Of a stretch of 64,000 nucleotides of DNA, positions 1-10,364 are shown piece after piece. The stretch lies in NCBI GenBank assembly GCA_037127315.1, contig JBBBDQ010001028.1, positions 3,546,501 through 3,610,500 of the forward strand, given 5' to 3'. Within the stretch, counting starts at the first letter, position 1; every line of letters starts with the position of its first letter. The notes beneath the pieces were generated by a model. It worked only from the letters and a program-made list of their open reading frames with translations, did not search any database and was not told where the DNA came from. Source of the DNA: Ascarosepion bandense (lineage: Eukaryota > Mollusca > Cephalopoda > Sepiida > Sepiidae). The position numbers and the translations under genes were made by a program.

Positions 1-161
1 TATTTACTCAGTACTTTGTTTAAAGAAGACTAACCATAGTCCTATAACCACTTAAGGGCATGAAACTATCTGCCATTATGCTGTGTTGATTTTTACGTCT
101 CCAAACACGCTTTCCTATATTCAGCAACCTTCCCACATTCCCATAAATTTAATAAATCGTA

Positions 162-183
162 ATATATATATATATATATATAT
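162..183. repeat. (TA)n microsatellite
   Basis: Uninterrupted alternating TA of about 22 bases in an otherwise unremarkable AT-rich stretch. Confidence 0.95.
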
Positions 184-1020
184 CTCATTTGATTTCTGTG
201 AAGCTTAGAATAGCAACAACTAATCGAAACTTGTGGCGCCATGAGAGTGAATCGATTCGACGGCGAGGCAAGCCAAATCGTACAACAGTTGACCACATAG
301 CAACGATATATTAGTCGACATAAGTCTTCCTGACATCTGCATACGGAAAATCCCTCCAGAGTATAAGGCCAACCAATGAAAAAGCACTAACCTCAGAAGT
401 GATCCTTTCAATAAAAAAAAGGAATAAAGAAGACATGACTGTATATCTAATAGGCAATATGTCAGCATCGGCGAACCAATTTCAGCCTTAAACCCAGTTA
501 TACACTCAAGCGACATCAGATTTATTGAGTGTAAGCAAGCCCAGGTGCAAAGGTGGACACTTGAGTCTTTTTATAGACACAGTCCGGTTAGTGGCTGAGA
601 TAGTTATGCATTTCTCATCAGAATCGGATTCGATGTTTGAGATCAGATAACAACCAATATTTTTAATACTAATTTCTGACTTAGTAAGACCTTTACAGAT
701 TGGCGCAATATAATCTCCCTCCTCTGTTTTCATTTCTCTACATTCAACATAAACTAAGTAAATCTCGCTTCTCATTTGTCTCTTTCTCTTTCCATCCCTA
801 AAATCCTTCGTGAATAAGACCTTTGATCTAAGCTGTTAAAGGTTCATTTCATTTTTAGTAAATAAACAGAGATGCTAATTCAGACATTTTAAGAGGTGGA
901 AGAGAATACGTTCTGCGTATAAATATATTTAAGAAATTTGCTAAAATTAGATGGCAAAAGATGAAATTCTGGGTACGTATTCATATAAGTGAATTATTTT
1001 ACTCTATTACTACTAGTAAT
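184..1020. other. No recognisable feature
   Basis: AT-rich sequence. Two short minus-strand open frames (220-516 and 506-775) show no motif I recognise and no codon-level support, so I do not call a gene. Confidence 0.5.
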
Positions 1021-1023
1021 TAT

Positions 1024-1026
<3 letters not shown>

Positions 1027-1092
<66 letters not shown>
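1027..1092. repeat. Compound (CT)n(AT)n microsatellite
   Basis: About 14 CT units run directly into about 18 AT units with no spacer. Confidence 0.95.
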
Positions 1093-1097
<5 letters not shown>

Positions 1098-1339
1098 TTA
1101 CTGACCAATTATACATACATACATGCATTATATATTATAGTATATTATATTATGTTATACTATATTTAGGCAGCAAATATTCATCCAAACAAGTTTTATT
1201 AAAATAAATCGATGAGGCCTGTCTGTTTCATTTTTTATTGTACTATTTTATTTCATTTTTTTCAATTTTATTATATTGAGAAATGACCTAGAATCTGTGG
1301 ATGTTCATATTTTGTTATTTTTCTAAAGCCCTTTCGACT

Positions 1340-1349
1340 TTATTAAAGA

Positions 1350-1415
<66 letters not shown>

Positions 1416-1432
1416 TTTATTAATGATTATGT

Positions 1433-1461
<29 letters not shown>
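1340..1461. repeat. Two (TA)n tracts with palindromic flanks
   Basis: A (TA)n tract (about 1352-1412) is flanked by TTATTAAAGAAT on the left and ATTCTTTATTAA on the right, so the whole unit can fold into a hairpin. A second (TA)n tract follows at 1432-1461 and ends in a related TCTTCTTTAATAAA flank. Confidence 0.85.
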
Positions 1462-1463
<2 letters not shown>

Positions 1464-1903
1464 TCTTTAATAAATCACACATATAGTGCTAGTGTTAATA
1501 AAACAATGCTCGATGTCATACAATCAAGATTATAGCAATAAATATACATATTTTCCTCCACTGATAGCACAACTCGGTGTTTCATGCACAATGCAATTGT
1601 CAGGTGCTGACTATAGACTGACCGTTATGTAATTTCTATTTTAATAAAAACAATATCTGTTTATCGCAATATTGGCGCAGTTATATATTGTACTTGGATT
1701 AAGTTTTTATATTTGAAAAATTATATTTGTTTTTTTAAATAAACGGTATTTGTATATTATATGTAGAAAAACAATTTTTGAGTTATAAATATTAATATTT
1801 CATATTAAACATAGAGATTAGTAGTTCCGACTCCTTGTAACACTAAAGATGAATTGAATGCAAGGATTGTGGCAAAAAGAGTTTCAGAATATTCCGATGT
1901 CGT
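1462..1903. other. No recognisable feature
   Basis: AT-rich noncoding sequence upstream of a truncated SINE. No open frame or repeat match to the rest of the window was seen. Confidence 0.5.
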
Positions 1904-1904
1904 C

Positions 1905-2083
1905 TGGGTTTATGAGTTAAATAATCGGACAGATTGGGCTCTATAGCCTTGGCTGGCATTCTGTCTACCACAGAAAGCAATAGCAACCTACTGCGGGATA
2001 ATCTTCTGCCCATTCAGTCATGCCTCGAAAGAGACATGATCGCTTGAAGCGTGTATCACGTATGGCACTTAACTGACTGATCT
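1905..2083 (+). mobile_element. SINE family 1, 5'-truncated copy
   Basis: This stretch aligns closely with the 3' two thirds of the SINE at 54923-55231. It shares the blocks CTATAGCCTTGG, CAGAAAGCAATAG, GATAATCTTCTGCCCA, GAGACATGATCGC and the terminal GTATCACGTATGGCACTTAA. The tRNA-like head with A and B boxes is absent, so the copy is 5'-truncated, as expected for LINE-driven retrotransposition. Same-strand partial copies lie at 46620 and 49762; opposite-strand copies at 38069 and 51201. Confidence 0.85.
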
Positions 2084-2084
2084 G

Positions 2085-3078
2085 TTAAAATAAGATGTCA
2101 GTGTTATTTTCACTTTTGCGTAATTTAGACGACAATTCATCCATCGCACACTCTGTGTGAGTGTGTGTCTAAACTTAATAGATAATTTGATAGATCACAC
2201 ATATATGTATATACACGCTAAGATTAATATGCATCTTTGGCTTGAAATATTGACGCAATATAATTCTTTCATCCTGCCATACCTGCATACAAAAAATGAC
2301 TATCTTCTTTGTTCATCAACTTGCCATTATTCTTGCATCTTCTTCAGCCCATCTTCATCCCAATAAAATTCGGCCCGTTTCTCAGGAATGTAAATACGAT
2401 TCATCTGGTGCAGTTCCAAGACAATTCAAGTCGTTCTGACGTAATGCGAAGTCGTTCTTGGTGGTGGTGGACCGAGACCTGGCACCTAATTTCGTCTTGG
2501 CAGTTGACGCTGCTTGCCACCCGCACTTACATTCTCCGTCGCAATTTCAACACACAAACACTTGGATGCCTTTGAATGTATGACGCCAAAGCTAAACTAA
2601 GTAACAATCGATGAAATACGGGAAATTCTTAGATTGTGATCAGACTATTTCAAACGAACGGCTAATCGACCTGAAATGAATTTAATGCAAAACGTGTTTC
2701 TTTTTCAACTGAAGAATAGATGAGTTCGTAAATTATTTATCTTCGAGTTGCTAATTCTATTTCTATGAGATTCCTGCAAGTCATGCCATTAGCGAAAGTT
2801 TTTCTAGGTCTTTCTATGCCATTTTCGGAGAAACTGAGACTTCGTTACCTTCATTCTTCCTTTATATCTTTCTTCTTTCTTCTTTTTTTTTCTCTCTCTT
2901 TTTTACATGCATCTCTCTTTGTTTTTCTTACTTACTCTCTCGTTTGATTTTTTTGTTTTTCTCCTTATTTTATTAAGAAATCGGTGCACACGGGGGTATT
3001 CGCTAAAGATAAACAAAATATTTAAATTTCCTACACTATGTACGTTATTCGGACTAATTATTTCATTTTGGTTGCTAT
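2085..3078. other. No recognisable gene; pyrimidine-rich tract
   Basis: No coding feature supported. A T/C-rich tract lies near 2860-2960. The open frames here (2157-2575) give low-complexity or unrecognised peptides. Confidence 0.5.
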
Positions 3079-3370
3079 TTGTACGACGTTTCGGCCGTTG
3101 CACATTCCGGTCTTCTTCAGGTGCTAGGAATTTCGAACCGAACCCTTTATTACGATCACTGGGGTATATCATTCTCATTCCTTGTTCGAAGTACTTTTGG
3201 TAGTCATGAGTTATCTCCCGCTAACCGAACTCTCTATGTTCACCACTGCTGGAGCCTGGTATTAAACTCACAATTCTTTGGGTCAAGACACTGGAACTAA
3301 CCAACGTCTACATTCACTGGGCCATGCGCCGTAACTGAATTACTGGGAATTATAAACCTGATATTTCGGA
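3079..3370 (+). repeat. Dispersed repeat, Penelope-terminus-like, copy 1
   Basis: This copy shares the blocks TGCTAGGAATTTCGAACCGA, CACTGGGGTATAT and TTCACTGGGCCATG with sequence at 48183-48420, and the first part with 49620-49760. On the minus strand it reads CTGAAGA, a GACCG/CGGCC imperfect stem, then GAAACGTCGTAC. That arrangement resembles the 3' ends of Penelope-like elements, which often carry a hammerhead-type core. The class is inferred; no protein remains in it. Confidence 0.6.
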
Positions 3371-3383
3371 AACGTTTTTTTTT

Positions 3384-3568
3384 TTACCAGAATTCCTATT
3401 GCAATTTTTTATCTTAATTGTTTTCTTTAGTATTTTGTTATGTTGTTTTCTCTCGTATTTTTACCAGGGTTCATATTGTAATTTTTGATGTTAATTGTTT
3501 TCTCTAGTATGTTTACCAGGGTTCATATTGTAATTTTTGCAATTTTTGATATCAGTTATTTTCTCTGG
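3384..3568 (+). repeat. Minisatellite of about 56-60 bp, three units
   Basis: Three imperfect tandem units share TTTACCAGGGTTCATATTG, TAATTTTTGATGTTAATTG and TTTTCTCTAGTAT. The array lies between the dispersed repeat at 3079 and the LINE fragment at 3569. The last unit carries a short internal duplication of the AATTTTTG block. Confidence 0.8.
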
Positions 3569-4245
3569 CAAATCTAATGTAAATAGGTTTTACCGTCTGA
3601 ATCCATCTTGCACATATATAAATCTACCATTGGTCCGTGTATTGAATACCTCTGCCACATTTAATCGGGTGCCGCTGCTATTCACCTCAGGGTTCTTGAC
3701 AAAATCCAACAGGGAATCTGTAATGTGATCGATACTAACGTGGCAGCTCTGCTGCAGTCACTCTCTTATGTGGCTTCCCTGTGCCTTCTACGAATACTTT
3801 CACGGCTTCTGCTCCAATGAACTGGTGTCCACAATGTATGAATTTACACGAGCTACTAAACTAGCAACTAGGTTCCACCCTTTTACAGTGAAACCGATAA
3901 AATGTAACCGTTAATTCCACTCTAACAGCTTATTTTCTCGCACTTTCTGCGTGTGGAATTCTTTTCCGTGTACTTGCTTCCCCGACAGATACAATCTCCA
4001 AGAATTTAAATGTAAAGTCAATAGTCATATTATATCTCACTAAATAACATTCTTTCTCTAAAGCTCTTTTATCCATCCACTCCACCCCCATCACACCAGT
4101 ATTCTCATCCTTCTATTACCTTCCTCCTGACACCCCCTATAACCTTCCCCGCTTTCTCATCACTTTCCCCTATGTAACTCCCTGCGCAACAGTGGCATTA
4201 AAACTGCCTTGCATGGAGTGAAATGTTTTAAAAAATGCTACCTCA
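3569..4245 (+). pseudogene. LINE family A, 3' fragment of the RT ORF plus 3' UTR
   Basis: Decayed copy of the C-terminal part of an APE-type LINE ORF2 (Jockey/I/CR1-like group). Readable pieces match the better copy at 17790-18670: a segment for intact IRPCIEYC-type residues, then SHRRDVASLCLF decayed in several frames, then RLWNSLP seen as VWNSFP, and NLQEFKCKVNSHI near the end. Numerous frameshifts and stops exclude function. The 3' UTR (about 4045-4245) is C-rich and ends with GCCTTGCATGGAGTGAAA, equivalent to the 3' end of the copies at 18640 and 30120. The reverse transcriptase catalytic core is not present, as expected for a 5'-truncated insertion. Confidence 0.8.
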
Positions 4246-4289
4246 TCTCAGAAATATATGCAAATATTAAATTTCCTAGTTTAAGTTAT

Positions 4290-4640
4290 TTTACAACGTG
4301 ATGTAACGATCACCAAACATGTTAGCAACGACGAGTTTTTGGAGAGGTTGGAAACGAAAAGAAAACTGATACTTAACACTAAGAAAAGACAGCTGAAATT
4401 TCTGGGACATGTAATGAGAAAAGAGGGCTTGAAGAATCTGATACCCACAAGATAGGCAGGGGGAAAGAGAGACAGGGGAAGGTAATGCAAGACATACTTG
4501 TAGGCTTAAGCAAATAGATGGTAAAGTAGGGTTTGGGAGGGAGGGAGCAACAAGTGAAAATGTGTTAAGAGATACAAGGAATAGGGGATTTGGAAAGGCA
4601 TAATCACCTAGGCCCTGAACGAACATAAGACATAGAAAAA
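4290..4640 (+). pseudogene. LINE family B, C-terminal fragment
   Basis: In one main frame this reads residues such as HVSNDEFLERLETKRKLIL, then KKRQLKFLGHVMRKEGLKN and LIPT, followed by a stop and further RGR-type residues. It matches the C-terminal tail of the LINE at 10810-11730 (LERMQMRRKLIL, KRQISFLGHVIRK). The FLGHV-RKEGL block is typical of the C-terminus of one group of animal endonuclease/reverse-transcriptase LINEs; I do not assign the clade. It is a truncated, nonfunctional copy. Confidence 0.8.
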
Positions 4641-4644
4641 GAAA

Positions 4645-6250
4645 TTAAGTTTACTATGTAAATTATATATACCAAGCTTAAGTTACTTATCAGTTACGAC
4701 TGCCTTAGTGTACTTGTTAGCTTAGCTACCTATTAGCCTACTTATTGAGGTAACATGTTCGAATAAACTGGTGCCTCCTCACCAATGGCTTGTACCAGTC
4801 TAAACTTTGTAAATAGTAGATTATAAAATCTTTTTAAAAAATCACACAGGTTTTATGTTCAACACGATCTATCAACTGAAAATTGTTTTTTATTCATTTC
4901 AATTTTCAATGTCATCGTCTTCTTCTAAAAATAGCAATTGTTACCGAATATTTATGAATGAATTAAAGTTTATTTGCAGTTTTAAGCGTCAGTTATTGAA
5001 TATGTCAATTCTTGAAATTACCAATTCTTAAACGAGATCAAACGTACAAGTAACAAATATTGTACTTGAGTTATTACTATTTAAAATCGATCTTTAAAAT
5101 ACTTATTTTTTAAAAGAGTCAAATATTTTCCTCGGGTTACAGGCTTAAAAGATTCAACTCCAAAAATAATTATGAGAAATTATTTGAATTACTGTCCTAA
5201 AAAGATTCAATTTTTAAAATTTTAAATTCTTAAAAGTATCAAAAAGTTTACACTTTAGTTACAGATTTAAAAGAGTCCATTCTTAAGGGAGTTAGTTTCT
5301 AAAATATTCGAATATTTTAATCGATTTAAGCGTCTTTTTTTTAATCAATTCACCTCAAGTAACGGCTTACTGTGATCGAAAGAGAATGAGAAGACTTTAG
5401 AATGCATCGGAAACGCAATCATGAACAGGAAACATCGTATAAGCCTCTACTAATGTTCAAAAGACCGGGGAGAAGTGTGAACCAGACTATAGGGAAATTA
5501 TAAGGTGGTCAGAGAAAAAGCAAAAATGTTTTCAAATACCTCAATGAGATGAGTGCTTCAAATATTCCTTGCTAAAATAAATTCTATAACTTGCTTCTCT
5601 TCGCCGATATAAGAGGAAAGTAATCAGTTATTGTAATTAACTATGTTTAATTAAGATCAACTGCCAAAAAAACAAATACCTTTGGTTAAACCAGCATTTC
5701 TCTCATTTACGCCAGGTCGATGATTCTCGTTACTCCAGTCGTGCCTTATAATTTTGATTTTTCACTAATTCTAATGTCTTCTTTTTTCTTTTTACTCAAA
5801 AGGAAAATAGCCTTATACCAGATTTGTTGCTAGTTTTAATGGCACCGGAACTAGTTTTTTTTTTCCCCTGCCCTCAAGAAACGTAAAGCGTTTCCTTCGA
5901 TTCCGCGGAGTAATACTGCTTCAATTATGTAGAAGGGAAATGTTTGTGCAAATTTTTAATTTTTTCTGTCGCAGATTTTAAGTCTTTCTATTATTATTGC
6001 TATAATTATTCAGAATTTTCTTCTTTTGTCGGTTGAATGAAATACGTCAAGGCAGATATCAGGAACGTAAGAAAGAAAATCAGATAAAAAAGAGGAAAAA
6101 ATCAACATTAATTATTTTCTTTGGCTTAATTCAATCGAACAAAAACAAATTTAAAGGCTTTTAATATTTTATAGTTTTTATTTCACGTTTAAAGTTATGC
6201 AATCTCTTTCAAACTGTTCCCGTTGTCTCTTCCACTCATTTTTTAAAGGT
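4645..6250. other. No recognisable feature
   Basis: AT-rich sequence with T-runs. No transposon terminus, reading frame or internal repeat I can support. Confidence 0.5.
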
Positions 6251-6254
6251 TTTA

Positions 6255-6302
6255 TTTTAGTTTATTTATTTATTTATTTATTTATTTATTCATTTATTTA
6301 TT
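6255..6302. repeat. (TTTA)n microsatellite
   Basis: About eleven TTTA units with one TTCA variant. Confidence 0.9.
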
Positions 6303-6700
6303 AATTCTTTTGTAAAACGATATTTTTTTTACCTGTATTCATTCATTTTTCCTTTTGGTTTGTCGTTTAATTCTTTCTTTTTTTTCAATTTTCTTATTCT
6401 TTTGTTTTTCTTTTTGTTCTTTTTTGGGTTTCTTTAATTTATCACTTTCTCGGCTTTGTTTTCTTTCAGTTTCCTTCCTTCTGTCTTTTCATTTTTTTTT
6501 CTTTTTTATTTCTTATTGCGTTTTTGCTATTACTTTCCTTTGTTCATCTTTTATCCTTCTTTGTTTTTCTTTCTTTCTTTCCTTTTTCTTATTCAAGCAT
6601 CTTTCCCCCTCCTTCATCTTCCGTTCACAATCATCCCTGCTTCTATTTTTTCTTACCTTTTTCTCATTCTTAATCTTTCAAACAACATAAGTAAAACTGG
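6303..6700. repeat. T-rich low-complexity tract
   Basis: Roughly 400 bases dominated by T with C, rich in TTTCTTT and TTCTTTTT words. The long Phe/Ser/Leu-rich open frames across it (6355-6690, 6456-6902) are by-products of composition. Confidence 0.8.
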
Positions 6701-7222
6701 TTTGAGAATATGCGTAAAGTCTTTTTATGACAGAGACATAAGATTTTTAAAGATTTACGTCACACACAGAAAAGCTCCCCACGCCAACCAGTTCGTTCAT
6801 CGTTTATTCCTTTTCTTTTATTCCCTCACTTTGAACTCTCTCCTTTCTCTACCCACTACCTCCGTCTCTCCTTCTCCTTCACATTTAACGATCGATATTT
6901 GAGTTAGGTTATATGACTGTTTACAGAGGAAATTATTGACAATTTCTTCCTTGACAAGCCATCTTCGTTTTTTTTGTTTTGTTTTTTTGTTTGAAGTTTT
7001 CCAACAGCTTCTCTTTAGTTATCTGGTTTCTTGATCACTTGAGATTCATAGATACGTTTAGCTTTAATCTCGTTGACCAGGTTTCGACGGCGATTTTTGC
7101 TGGGAAGGAAAGTCAGATGTCGCAAAGAATTTGTGTAACGAGGCCTTTGTTTTATTACTGAGTTAAATCAAAGTTGCTTAACTCCTTCTTGGATAACAGC
7201 TTGAGACTTTATGAGAGGACGC

Positions 7223-7224
<2 letters not shown>
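6701..7224. other. No recognisable feature
   Basis: No gene or repeat supported between the T-rich tract and the (TA)n tract at 7225. Confidence 0.45.

Positions 7225-7253
<29 letters not shown>
7225..7253. repeat. (TA)n microsatellite
   Basis: About 14 TA units directly left of the foldback repeat at 7261-7380. Confidence 0.95.
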
Positions 7254-7256
<3 letters not shown>

Positions 7257-7260
7257 ATGA

Positions 7261-7380
7261 TAAATGTAGAGAAGATTATCACTGAAATGAGTAGAATATC
7301 CTCAGTCATACCGACTTCGAAGTTTCGTTTCGAAGTCGTCATGACTCTGCTCACTTAAGTGACAAACTTCTCTACATTAA
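7261..7380. repeat. Foldback (hairpin) repeat, about 120 bp
   Basis: The two halves are inverted copies of each other. Outer arms are ATGTAGAGAAG and CTTCTCTACAT; the centre is GACTTCGAAG-TTTCG-TTTCGAAGTC. Intermediate blocks (TCACT with AGTGA, GTCAT with ATGAC) also pair. The stretch abuts a (TA)n tract, as a MITE or foldback element inserted at TA would. No coding capacity. Confidence 0.8.
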
Positions 7381-7480
7381 CCCTATTAATCTTTTTCTAT
7401 CTTGATATCGAGCAATTTTGACAAAAATTCTGCTTGAAAAAATAGATTTTTGTTGCTACAGAACGTGATTATAGTTATGG

Positions 7481-7539
7481 AAGTATACAACTGAATATAA
7501 TTAGACATTTAAAAATGTCTAATTGTATTCAGTTGCATA

Positions 7540-7542
<3 letters not shown>
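7481..7542. repeat. Near-perfect palindrome with 30-bp arms
   Basis: AAGTATACAACTGAATATAA and the following TTAGACATTT are repeated as their reverse complement immediately to the right (ATGTCTAATTGTATTCAGTT, then GCATACTT), with about two mismatches. A (TA)n tract follows at once. A diverged inverted copy of the same sequence block lies at 8352-8397, on the far side of the Helitron. Confidence 0.85.

Positions 7543-7588
<46 letters not shown>
7543..7588. repeat. (TA)n microsatellite
   Basis: About 23 TA units between the palindrome and the Helitron 5' end. Confidence 0.95.
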
Positions 7589-7589
<1 letters not shown>

Positions 7590-7590
<1 letters not shown>

Positions 7591-7881
7591 CTAAACTTAT
7601 TTATAAATGGAACTTTGTGTGTGTGTCTGTGTGTGTCTATTACCTATACACTCCGAAACGACTGAACCAATTTTCTTGAAAATTTACACAGCGTCTGTGA
7701 GTGGTTTTAGCTAGGTTTTGCGTCGAGGTACCCCCGATAAATATCGAAAATTGATAATCGAAAAAATCGGGTTATAGAAGGAATGGTCCGATTTTAATCA
7801 AATTTGATGCACTCATAGACAAAGACATAAGAAACGATATTCAGAAGTTTCAAGCTTGCAGTTCTTACAATAGTGCAGAAA

Positions 7882-7950
<69 letters not shown>

Positions 7951-8335
7951 GCAAGATGTTTGTGTGTGTGTGTCTGTATATCTGATTGTATGTCTGTATT
8001 TTTTTCAGCCCTTTTATTTTAGTTTTTGATTCGGGTTTGGCTCTAAGTAGGTATAATTGTAGTTCTTACTCTCAACCATGATACCATTTACTCAGAGGAC
8101 TTATTTAGCCCTCAAAATTCAGTTTACGACGAAAAGATTATTTGATATCGATACCAGGAAATTAAAATTTGATTTACTTCCATTCATTTTTCTTTCAATC
8201 TACAGTTTCGCTTTAACTGGAAACAACTATTGCTTTTTAGTCCTTCGTGCCACGTCCAAAGAGTCTGAGCTCCAGGACCATGGATTAGTTTTAAAGCTTT
8301 CATTACACCGGAGCAACGCCGGGATATACTGCTAG
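7590..8335 (+). mobile_element. Non-autonomous Helitron, copy B, interrupted
   Basis: The 5' part (7590-7886) matches 15615-15930 over blocks such as TAAACTTATTTATAAATGGA, GGTACCCCCGATAAATATCG and ATCGGGTTATAGAAGGA. The 3' part (8145-8335) matches 15950-16125, including CAGGACCATGGATTAG and the terminal hairpin CCGG-AGCAACG-CCGG, and ends in CTAG before T. Helitrons begin with TC, end with CTRR after a short hairpin and insert between A and T; here the 5' TC has changed to GC. The middle carries a (TA)n expansion (7886-7946) and about 200 bp not shared with the other copy, possibly from a second Helitron-like unit. No Rep/helicase is encoded. Confidence 0.75.
7886..7946. repeat. (TA)n microsatellite inside Helitron B
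   Basis: About 30 TA units interrupt the element where the compact copy at 15615 has only TTATATAGATA. Confidence 0.95.
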
Positions 8336-8441
8336 TATATATATATATATATCAGTATGCAGCTTCAGTTACATACTTTCATAGCTATAATTATGTTCTG
8401 ATTATATATAAATATGTACACACAGGTGGATTATATATATA

Positions 8442-8625
8442 CAGTAATATGTGTATTACTTAAAAGTAATGCATGATTAGCAATTAAATTTTTACCGAAT
8501 AAAGATTAGGGTGTAATGCATAAATATCATACAAATATACAAAAATTTAAAAAATAGTTTTTTTTAATAAATATTAAGTGAAACAAAGGAAATAAGCTAC
8601 TGGACAAACGTTAAGGAACGATGTT
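8442..8625 (+). repeat. Left terminal inverted repeat of the Tc1-type element
   Basis: Pairs with 9736-9965. It lacks about 43 bp near the outer end compared with the right arm. Confidence 0.85.
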
Positions 8626-8729
8626 AATAATTTGCATAAACTTCTAATTTGAATTGTTAAAAAACTCGATGGAGTTTTTCAACAATATGTAAAAGTTCAT
8701 TTATCATTAGGACTTTATTTTTAAGCAAT

Positions 8730-9736
8730 ATGGCAAATTCTGCACGAAAAAAAACCTCATTATTGCTATCAAGAAAAAAAGTCAATTTCAGAAATTTCTG
8801 ATATTGTTCATAGGCCTAAAACTGTCGTTTATCGTGTAATTAGCAGGTATAAAATCGATAAAACGTTAAATGCAAAACGAAAAATTGGCAGACTTCCAAA
8901 AACATCGCAAAGAGAAGATCGAAGAATTGTTAGAATATCTATAAAAAAAACTTTTTGAAACTGCTATATCAATTGTCCGTAAATTTAATGAAGAAGCAGA
9001 TAATAAGATCTCAAGGAAAACGGTTGCTCGCAGGTTAAAAAAATGCAAGATTGCATGTCCGAATTCCAGCTTCGAAACCTCTCATTTCAAAGCGAAACCA
9101 AAGGACACGCCTGGAGTATGCGAGAGAACATGTTTGAACTGACGCACAATGGTTCATTTCAGTGACAAGTCCAAATTTACTATATTTGGTCCTGAGGGCA
9201 AAACTTACGTACGCCGTAGACCAGGTGAAAGACTGTCTTCTCAATATGTCAAGAAAACCGTTAAGTTTGGTGGCGGTAGTGTGATGATGTGTAGAATAAT
9301 AAATAGAATAATATCATCCGCGTACATGGCAATATCAATGCTGAGCAAAAGGCTTCTTCAGCAGCATGTGGTACCAAGATTACACTATAATCTTTATGAA
9401 TCTCTTTTTTTTTTTCATGCAGGACAATGCACCTTGCCACAGGGCTCACAAGATTATGGCTTTATTTAAAGAAGAAGGAATCGCCCTAATAAAGTGGCCA
9501 GCCCAGAGCCCTAACCATGTTTGGAAGATAATTGGAGAAAATGCTCAGAAAAGAAATCCAAAAACCAGGATCACCTATGGGAGATAATGAAAGACGAATG
9601 GAAAGGAATTACTGCTGATTTTTGCAAGAGATTAATTAGATCATGTGGTCGACGATGCAGAGACGTCATTGAAAAGAAGAGGATGTTTGCCAAATATTTA
9701 ATTTTTGTTTATATTTTGTTCACAATCAAGTATTAA
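8730..9736 (+). pseudogene. Tc1-family transposase, frameshifted and missing its third catalytic acid
   Basis: The likely start is ATG at 8730 (MANSARKKT). Downstream frames give a helix-turn-helix DNA-binding region (ISDIVHRPKTVVYRVISRY), a basic RKIGRLPKTS linker, and a second domain (KISRKTVARRLKK). The DDE core follows: VHFSDKSKFTIFGPEGKTYV (first Asp), then GGGSVMMC, QDNAPCHRAHK (second Asp) and IKWPAQSPN-HVWKIIGE. In the family the last block reads WPAQSPDLNPIE...W, so the segment with the third acidic residue is deleted here. At least three frameshifts and two stops also break the frame (near 8790, 8950, 9140 and 9300-9400). The tail has RRCRDVIEKK, near the usual C-terminus. Nonfunctional. 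Confidence 0.88.
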
Positions 9737-9962
9737 CAAGATCGTTCCTTAACTTTTGTCCAGTAGCTTATTTACTATGTTCCATTTAATCTTTATTTTT
9801 AAAAAAAGCTATTGTCTAAATTTTTGTAAGTTTGTATAATATTTATGCATTACACACTAATCGTTATTCGATAAAAATGTCATTGCTAATCATGCATTAC
9901 TTTTTAAGTAATACACATATATATATATTTTTTTGTTTCCGTTTCTTATATTATGGCCGCTA

Positions 9963-9965
<3 letters not shown>
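9736..9965 (-). repeat. Right terminal inverted repeat of the Tc1-type element
   Basis: Inverted copy of 8442-8625, with an extra outer block of about 43 bp. The terminal TACTG is followed by TA and a long (TA)n tract. Confidence 0.85.

Positions 9966-10012
<47 letters not shown>
9966..10012. repeat. (TA)n microsatellite
   Basis: About 23 TA units directly abut the right end of the Tc1-type element, consistent with insertion into a TA tract. Confidence 0.95.
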
Positions 10013-10018
<6 letters not shown>

Positions 10019-10364
10019 GGAGAGGGACTAAAATCAACCAGTCTAGAAAGAACAAACTCTGATTTAAAACCAAAATTTTGTTATTCGTTCCTAACCAGCT
10101 ACAAAAATCAGATTAAAGAGAAAAAACGAAATTATTTTCCTTTAATTTTTTAAAAACAATGTGACAAAACAACTGGAATGTGGTTTAGGGTTTGATTCTT
10201 ATTAATCAGATACGTGTCATGTATAATAAAGCAATACACGTTTATTTTAAATGTAAGTAGATATATATATACTCTTCAGATATGAATCGCGTTCTTTCGG
10301 TGACTGGCGTGTGTATACACTGCTTATATACAACACGTTAAAATTTCCCTCCTCCGAATCCATG

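Larger units (their letters stand above)
8442..9965 (+). mobile_element. Tc1-type DNA transposon with long terminal inverted repeats
   Basis: The 1524-bp element begins CAGTA after TA (8440-8441) and ends TACTG before TA (9966-9967), the Tc1/mariner end signature with TA target duplication. The ends are inverted copies of each other for about 190-230 bp: for example GTGTATTACTT, AGTAATGCATGATTAGCAAT, GTGTAATGCATAAATAT and AATAAGCTACTGGACAAA appear at both ends in opposite orientation. The right arm has about 43 bp (starting CAGTAGCGGCCATAATAT on the minus strand) that the left arm lacks. Long repeats of this kind are known in some Tc1-superfamily elements. It carries one broken transposase gene. 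Confidence 0.88.

Noticed and set aside
506..775. 89-codon minus-strand frame with mixed composition
   Set aside because: No recognisable motif, no splice or polyadenylation context and no repeat copy in the window; a chance frame cannot be excluded.
2309..2575. 88-codon frame with a run of Trp residues
   Set aside because: The Trp run comes from a GGT/TGG short repeat; no domain recognised.
6355..6902. Two open frames of 111 and 148 codons
   Set aside because: Phe/Ser/Leu-rich products of a T-rich low-complexity tract, with no motif.
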